Positions 57,061 to 64,000 of a stretch of DNA of 64,000 nucleotides are shown here, piece by piece. The notes beneath the pieces were generated by a model. The model did no database searches and was not told where the DNA came from. It saw only the letters and a list, made by a program, of their open reading frames with translations. Made by a program: the position numbers and the translations under genes. Each line of letters opens with the position of its first letter. The stretch's first letter is position 1. This DNA is from Blasia pusilla (Eukaryota > Marchantiophyta > Marchantiopsida > Blasiales), in assembly GCA_050084515.1 (NCBI GenBank), contig CM114271.1, positions 12,834,001 to 12,898,000 on the forward strand. The letters run 5' to 3'.

Positions 57061-60000
57061 TTAGCATCAACAAGGAAAATCACTCTATCTTGGGGGCTTG
57101 GGATGAACTTACTTGTGATGTCATAAGTAAACTTAAGGACTCGCCTATGTCAAACTCAATAGTGATCCAAAAGTAATATGTCTTATGGACCTTGTAAATA
57201 GGTGGGATGTTTACGTGTTGTGAATAAATGAAGTCTTAGGTGGCAAACTTAGCTAGTCAGCTTATTAGGATAACTTAGATTAGCGTGACGAAGATGATCT
57301 AGGTTTACCTAAGAGGAGAAGCTCAATGTTTCTAAGCGGTGCATGTGACAACCTAAGTATTAATTAAACACCAAATTAGGAATTGCGGATTAGATATTAG
57401 AACACACTTTCGGTGTCGAGGGGTTGGATTCCCAAAATACTTAACATAAAAAGGTTTGCATTGATGATGGAATCAACCTCTAAAGAAGGGTGAGTGTCAT
57501 GACCCTCATAGCCAAACGTGCAATGATGCGAAAGATCATAGCTCTAGCGGGCTCACACTATGATAGAACCACGTCGGAATCTCTAGAATGAGACATGATT
57601 TGTAAGCGAGACACGAGCCTTTTCACGCATCTGAAGTGATGATGGTTATGATCTAGTAGGACAAGACCAAATGCCAAAAAGGTCTAGAGAAGAGCTCAAT
57701 TCCCACAAGAGTTGGGCGCCGAGGGACTTGAAACAATTACTTAATTAACTAAGTGTTTGCAGTTTCTCCACATTTGAGGTCATAACATCTAGACTCAAGA
57801 TGCATTTGGGATGAATAAGGGGGCATTGAAAATATGATTCCAATGCACTAAAGATCTAGACAAACGCGTGAGGAGAGATCAAGAAACCACCCCTAAACTA
57901 TCAGAACGATAGTTGGGTTGAGGGCCACAAGGAGCGCCCTAAGAGGACTTTCCCAAAGGTAGGGAAGGGATGGAGATGTGTACAACTATATAAAAGGAGA
58001 AGGATCGTCAAGGGATTTTGGGACTCAAAACCTATCTTTGTGAACCAAGGGCACAAGATGGATCGAGAGGTTGGCTTCTAGGTGCAGACATGCAGCAAAC
58101 CAAGTTCATGGGGATTTATTATGCCTATCAACCTTTAACCTTGACCTATGATTCAAATATTGGGCCTAGCTAGAGACTCATTCAAGCTCCATTAGGCAGT
58201 TAGGATTTCCATGTGCGTTTATGCCATTTTGGGTTCCTAGACTATCAAGAAAATTTGTCCCAAGTCTTGAAGGACTTACTTGTGTTGGGAAATGAGAGGT
58301 TATGATGGTATTTGACCACTTTAATCTATTGAGCTTGAAGAACAGCCAAAGTCCAGGACTTGGGAGATGTGAAACTAGTTGATCCAAATAGTGGCTAACG
58401 TGAGTGTGTTTAGGTGCAAATCAGTAAGGAGAGCGTGACCGACTGAACCTACGCTTCTGCAATACTTGAGATTGACATTCAAAAGGAGTTGGTATGTGAC
58501 AATGTGGTTGACTAGGAAACACAGTGTGTCATCTATAGTCCCCTCATGTGGGTCTAACTCAACCTGATCTCAAAGCACCTTAAGTCACCATAAAATTGGC
58601 CTACAAAAGTGACACACTACACAAATCTCATACGGTTAAAATTGACCTCTTGTTAAAATCCAACCTACATCTAGTTAGATGTCAATTTTGTTATGACTAG
58701 CCAAGTCTATGGTTCTCATGCTAATAGGGACCTGGTAAGTGAGTCATGGTTGTGGGTCCAAGGAGAAAAGACCTTGGTGTGACCCACCAAAGTCAAAACC
58801 GAGACTAAGAGGGGTGGCGGAACTAGCCACGGGACTAACGCTTCGGGTGGTGTGAGCGTGTCTTGTGACTAACCTTAGGGCCCTATCCCATGGGCCCGCC
58901 TTGTTGAGCAAAGCATGCCATTAGACAAGATGGCATTCATCCAACAACGTGAAACTTGTCAAAATCATCCATTTGATGCTGCAGTCACAAAATTCTTGCA
59001 GGGTTGCCAAAATTCTTGCACCCAAAAATATTGGGCGCAAGAAAGGGGTTTGGACTCGTGCCCTCCCAATCAAGAAAAATTTCCAAACAAACGGTTTTTC
59101 TCCTTCTTGTCGTACGTTGAGTGGCAGGCATTCCACAAATGATAAGCTACGTGCTCAGTTTGAAACCGATCGACAACTGCTGATTAGCTGACGGTTCCAG
59201 TTGGAGGGCCATTTGTTGGGTCACGTGCGACCCTACAATGCAGCCCATGGGATAAGGCCCTTAGATGAGAAAGGGTCCTAAATACTCAGAAGAACAAAGG
59301 CAAGTCAAGAAAGGTTCGAGATGTTGGAGCCAAGCACCAAGTCAAGCGCGAGGAGCAAGGGATACGTGGGTAGTCAAGATGGGTGAGACGCCATGAAAGT
59401 AGTCATGAAATGCAAAGGATGACAAGACAACCATGAGATGCCAAATGGGGAGTCAAGATGGGCACTAGCGAGGAGACACAAAAAATGTGGATGCAAGCTC
59501 CAAGATGCGTTTGGGGAGCCGAGAGTTGCTTAAGCTAGTAGAAGCCTCCGCCAAGCCATCTTGATGGATAACAAGTCAAACGTTAGTCCGCACGTCGCAA
59601 ACCATATTTGAGTTGAAGGCCAAAAATAAGGGCTCAAGGGGAAAATAGGAAAGATACCTATGGTTCCCTCATAGAACCCCAAAAGTACTTAAAGGGGGAG
59701 ACACTCTCCCTCTCTACCCCGTAAGCCCTTGAGCCAATAACTAACCTCGATACTGGTTTGGTCGTGTTTTAGGTTTGAGTTAAGAAATGCACCTCAAAGA
59801 ATTAACCAACACGCTCTGGTGAAGGAAAAAAACTTGGGGAGATTGGTGAAAGCTTGAGAAGGAGGCTTCCAAGGGAGACGATACACACTTTGGGAGACTC
59901 AACCTGATTAGCGCTTGGCGGCTTCTCGGCAACCTACGAAACTTTCAACCAATTGAGTGTTTGGGACTCAATCTAAATCCTTTGCTTGCAAAGCTTGAGG

Positions 60001-60096
60001 TTGGGAGTACTTGGGATGAAGCTAGATGAAGTAGAGGATGGATTCTATGATGTGGTATGAGAGAAAGTCACCAAATAGGTCACGATAAATGGATGA
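57061..60096. other. no recognised gene
   Basis: Stop-rich on both strands. Two stretches share the phrase GGGCCCTATCCCATGGGC / GCCCATGGGATAAGGCCC in opposite orientation (58878-58896 and 59245-59263), suggesting a foldback or LTR remnant. CAAAATTCTTGCA is doubled near 58988 and 59009. I cannot assign it to a family. Confidence 0.45.
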
Positions 60097-60529
60097 TTGT
60101 TGTCGTGCGCATACACATCGCTACACAACATATATCGCTGTCACCAAACACACACATAAACACGCATGATCCCATGCTAACTCATGGCATCCAAACAATG
60201 AGACGAGGAGTACCAAAATATCTCCAATCAAATAAGGTCAAATCTTTCTCACAGCACCATAGCTCTCACATGTGTGCACTCTCATATGTCTCTCTCAATG
60301 TCAAACCAAACCCACTCTCCTAATGAGAGGCTTGGATTACACTCACAAGGCAAAGGACCAAAGCTCCGCCGCCTCGTGCCAAGAGGATCAACCAAGAGAG
60401 AATGAGCGTTCTACTAGATCTCGCAGATCTATCCTAAAAGATGTGACAGTTGTCGTACACATACACATCGCTATACAACATACGTCGTTGTTACCAAACA
60501 CACACATAAACATGCACAATCCCGTACTC

Positions 60530-60820
60530 ATGTGGCCCCATCGTTAGTCGCCTTCTTGTCATCCATATCACAAGACATAAGTCAAAATCTAAAACTACCT
60601 ACTCTATGTACATTTGGGATACATCCATCATTTTTGAGGACCCTAGTGAGAGGTGGCGTCAAACATGCCATATGCCACCATCTCAAACACCCGTCATAGA
60701 CTAGCATAGTGGTTGCACCATGGGCGGAACCACACAACATACATTGCAAACCTGTAGGAACTATTGGTAGGCTCAGATCAACTATCACGTCAATGTTAGG
60801 AAGGTGACATGACGCACAGT
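60530..60820 (-). pseudogene. PHD finger remnant of gypsy copy 4
   Basis: The 60582-60788 frame shows CMLC, MLVYDGC, WHMAC and then LTPPLTRVL. The last Cys pair is shifted out of frame by a small deletion. As in copies 1 and 3, the third zinc Cys is Tyr. It is the only coding remnant of this derivative. Confidence 0.75.
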
Positions 60821-60828
60821 CTTTTTCC

Positions 60829-61083
60829 TAAATGTTGAAATAATAATTTAAATTATAGAATAAAAAACTAAATTGATAATGAAAAAAAGGTAACTTTGAT
60901 TTTGGGATTCTATTTTTTAATTTAATTTCATCTTTAAACAAAAATTAATTATTATTTAAGAAACGTCTTTTCTATTCAACTCTCAACTTAGTATAGGGAA
61001 AATTAAACAATAATTGAGTATATGAAGGCTTCATAAGTGAAGTTCACGGGGAGCTTCTAAGCCAGGGCTAACGCCCTTAATGA
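60829..61083 (-). repeat. AT-rich unit inside gypsy copy 4
   Basis: The reverse complement of the head half of the tandem units at 52140-53650 (TTAAGGGCGTTAGCCCTGGC, then CTAAGTTGAGAGTTGAATAGAAAAGACG). It ends at the TTTCAACATT-type position of the unit. It separates the PHD remnant from the leader. Confidence 0.65.
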
Positions 61084-62491
61084 AGCTCTCTCACTCACTC
61101 ATTCTCTCTTTGTAAAATAAGATCAAATCTTTCTCACAACCCTATAGTTCTCACATGTGTGCACTCTCACATGTGTCTCTCAATATCAAACCAAACCCAC
61201 TCTCCTAATGAGAGGCTTGGGTTACACACACAAGGCAAGCAAGACCATAGCTCCGCTCCTTCATGCCAAGAGGTTCAACAAAGAGAGAATGAGCTCTCGA
61301 GCTCTCTCTCCATGGTAACCTATGCTCCCAAGTCAACGTATACAACAAATTATGTGGTGGCAGCTCAAGTCAGAGAATCAACAATCGTCGTGGAAGACTG
61401 TCCACTCCGTAATGGAAGCAATGGCAACCAATGGCGGAGAACGGCCGAACGCGGCTCTTAGCGGCGGTGGCCAAAAATTGACGACAGACAGCGGACGGCG
61501 ATGGTGGACCATTGATGGTGATGGTTGACCATTGATGGTGACTATGATGGTGACGACCGTCGCCGGCACGGCGGCTAGTTTAGGGTTTTAGCAATTTTAC
61601 CGTAAAAATTGCCTAGCAATGGCATTTTTGCAAGATCAACCATAACTTTTTGCTCACATCCTAAAATTGTGCACTATTTCTTCCATAACGTGAAAAACTT
61701 TGAGATCTACGAAAAGGGCTAATTTTGGTTTAATTCAACTTTCCCACAAAAACTGACGGGAACTATCATGCAGCCCTTCAAATCTGCACTCCTAAGACAA
61801 TCGGCAGCGCTTCCGCGCTAATTTCTTCCACAAAAAACTTCAGACCTATAAAATCACAAACCAACAAGCTACTTGGTGCTTCCAAGAGCACTCAAATGGG
61901 GAAATCCGCCCCCAAAATTCATTTATACAGAAATTTGGGCAGCGCTTCCGCACGCCACTCTTCCACACAAAAAATTAGCAATGGAAAACGGTAAAACAAG
62001 TAGCGCTTGCTCCGGTCAGCACTCCCATGAGCCGCTGAATGGGGAACACGGTCCCCAACCCGCACCAAAAATGAGTAACCAGCGAGCTCCTCCATTGAAA
62101 CTCTCTCCCGCTCTCATTCTCTATTTGTAAAATAAGGTCAAATCTCTCTCACAACACCATAGCTCTCATATGTGTGCACTCTCACATGTCTCTCTCAATG
62201 TCAAACCAAACCCACTCTCCTAATGAGAAGCTTGGGTTACGCTCCCAAGGCAAGGGACCATAGCTCTTCTGCCTCGTGCCAAGAGGTTCAATAAAGAGAG
62301 AATGAGCTCTCAAGCTTTCTCTCTTGGAGGTATACCCCCTTCCCTCTCCCAAGCTCTTTCCTCGATGACCTGCTCTCTCAGGTTACCCGTGGCCTCAACA
62401 AATGATCCTCAACCTCCTAAGGCTGCCCTCCAATATCTCCAAATGCGCTCTACTAGATCTCGCCAATCTATCCTAAAAGACATGACATTGT

Positions 62492-63369
62492 GGTGGCAGC
62501 GATGGGCATGGCCAAAGAAGAGGACAAGCCCCGTAAGGGTAGGAAGGCCCTATCTTGGGGAAGGTTTGAGGGATGTGGAGAATAAGCCTATTGGGCCCAA
62601 TCTCCTTAGTAACTTCAAGGATATAGGTGAATTCAACAAGTTACCCGATCAAGATGAGGGTTTGGGGGACGAAATGGCCATCGGCAACAACTGTATGCCC
62701 TAGACTTTACGCTCTAGTATGCAAATGGAGGGTGGAAAAGTGGAACTTTCTTTAGTAAGTACAACCATCCCAAAACTAGTCATAATTTGGTGGAGTTGGC
62801 TAGACGAAAAGACATTGTTGTGATCCATTTTTCTTTGCACTAGAAGGTTTGAAATGGACATTCTGCTTTCATACTAAAATTTTAGGATGTTGATTTTAAG
62901 GTAACCAAGCCTAAGAAAGTTCCTCAACGTTCTAGTGTGCAAATATTCTTTTCACACTCATAGTTTAGGGGGGTAAATATAAGTCAACTCAACTCAAAAA
63001 AATAGTTGCAAAAAATGTTTTAGGGTGTAGATTTTTTGTACTTTGTTTGAATGAATGTGCTTATTATTTGGGGGAATGGGTTCATTAGGGCTAGAATTGC
63101 TAAGATTAACCATGAGTTATTTCCCATCATATGAATTTTTTCTTGAAATGTTGCTATATTCTTTTTGGTACAAAGAATCATTGAAGATGCCAAGTATCTC
63201 GAGCATATTAGGGATGGGAGGGCATAAGAAAATATTCTGTAAGGAGGAAAAATTTTCAACGTCATACTATGTCCACTCGAGAGATATTAAGCCGAATCAA
63301 AACTACCACCTTTTGTGCTAAACTCAAACCTAAATCCCAAGGACCACCACACCCTATTCCATCATTGTT

Positions 63370-63412
<43 letters not shown>

Positions 63413-64000
63413 CTTATTTTATGTTAGAACTTTATTTCCATGAAAAAATGCTCTTAAATGGAGTGAGATATTTTGAATCTATAAGGAAGGATTTTATCCT
63501 TTTTCAAATGTGATCTAGGAGACTATAATATACCCAAAAAAATTTAATTCTTTAGTTATCTTAATTCATTAAAATTCATTTTGCTTCTAGTCTTTTACGA
63601 AGAAAGCTCATTTTGGGAGAGAAGATATATTTTCACAATTCACTTCAAGCGTGATATTTTGTCCTTCTCCACTTATCATGGGTATCTCTAGATACATGGG
63701 TCATATAATCCAAGTTTTCTGGATTAAGTGTTTATGGCTCTTCAATACAACTAAGAGCCAACTTCCTTCCTCTCTTTGATAGAAAATCCAATTTTTTATA
63801 AAAAAAAAATCAAAAGACAAGGAAAGGAATTTATGGAAAGAATATCCAAAGAAGGGAAAAAGTCGAGAAATACAAGGAAAATGGCAACAAGAAAACACAA
63901 AAACCAACTCAACAAGCTATGCAAGTAATAGTTTCAAAGAAATCCAATGCAAAACACTAATGGTTTGTTCACATAACAAGGTCAACTCGTTCATGAGAGG
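62492..64000. other. no recognised gene
   Basis: Plus-strand reading from 62492 to about 62830 looks like decayed coding sequence (YANGGWKSGTFFSKYNH across one stop), but I cannot place it. From 63420 on the sequence is AT-rich and noncoding. Confidence 0.45.
63374..63409. repeat. (TC)n microsatellite
   Basis: About 18 uninterrupted TC dinucleotides. Confidence 0.98.

Larger units (their letters stand above)
60101..62487 (-). mobile_element. gypsy DNMT-family deletion derivative, copy 4 (2.4 kb)
   Basis: Flanked by a perfect 4-bp duplication TTGT (60097-60100 and 62488-62491). From the left on the plus strand: Y2 (60101-60228, 128 bp), X2 shortened to 220 bp (60229-60448), 2-bp spacer, partial Y1 (from 60451), and the PHD region (60530-60820). 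Then come an AT-rich inserted unit (60829-61083), a partial leader/X block (61084-61336), the leader (61337-62127) and X1 (62128-62487, shortened to 360 bp). Termini TGTCGTG... and ...CATGACA match copy 3. Gag, protease, methyltransferase, RT and integrase core are gone. Confidence 0.85.

Noticed and set aside
1-64000. CRISPR arrays, rRNA genes, organelle insertions.
   Set aside because: No regularly spaced short repeats, no rRNA or plastid/mitochondrial gene signatures were recognised on either strand.

Overview
This window reads as nuclear DNA of a streptophyte plant with a repeat-rich genome. It holds one host-type gene, an alpha-expansin with a spliced intron and a TATA-like box (about 12.35-14.2 kb). 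Almost everything else is a graveyard of transposable elements. No bacterial operon, rRNA, tRNA gene or CRISPR array is visible. I cannot name the species. The expansin fits a land plant or a close algal relative, and gypsy elements carrying a DNA methyltransferase (as I recall, reported from charophyte algae and dinoflagellates) hint at a non-seed lineage. That last point is inference.

Layout: 1-4.0 kb, 5' part of a decayed Ty1/copia element (minus strand; its other end lies outside the window). 4.0-10.9 kb, plus-strand and mixed relics of one Ty3/gypsy-like family, plus a microsatellite. 12.3-14.2 kb, expansin. 14.2-21.1 kb, no recognised gene. 21.1-27.3 kb, second gypsy copy (minus, 5'-truncated). 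27.5-29.9 kb, PIF1-type helicase relic, coiled-coil relic and a hairpin. 34.6-35.9 kb, second copia relic interrupted by a hAT-like MITE. 36.6-50.5 kb, a PIF/Harbinger relic (transposase on plus, Myb/SANT-like partner on minus) whose transposase is split by a complete 10,090-bp gypsy copy at 37220-47309. 52.1-55.0 kb, AT-rich repeats and a MITE. 55.8-57.0 kb, a very old gypsy relic containing another MITE. 60.1-62.5 kb, a 2.4-kb deletion derivative of the gypsy family.

The main discovery is that gypsy family. In coding order it carries gag (with CCHC knuckles), aspartic protease, a C5 cytosine DNA methyltransferase, reverse transcriptase, RNase H, a DDE integrase, and a C-terminal PHD finger. 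It therefore seems to combine a DNA-methylation writer with a putative histone-tail reader. Its ends are also unusual. Instead of LTR-internal-LTR, the complete copy reads X-internal-Y-X-Y (X = 514 bp, Y = 128 bp). The outer ends are TGTC...GACA and the target duplication is 4 bp. This is a split-direct-repeat arrangement like that of PAT/Ngaro-type tyrosine-recombinase elements, here in an element with a DDE integrase. Two insertions with perfect 4-bp duplications (TCCC and TTGT) share these ends. For one of them, removing the element and one duplication restores the reading frame of the Harbinger transposase it interrupted.

All element genes seen here carry stops, frameshifts or deletions, so these copies are fossils. 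The methyltransferase of the complete copy is the least damaged: motifs I, IV, VI, VIII, IX and X can be followed in one frame interrupted by three stop codons.
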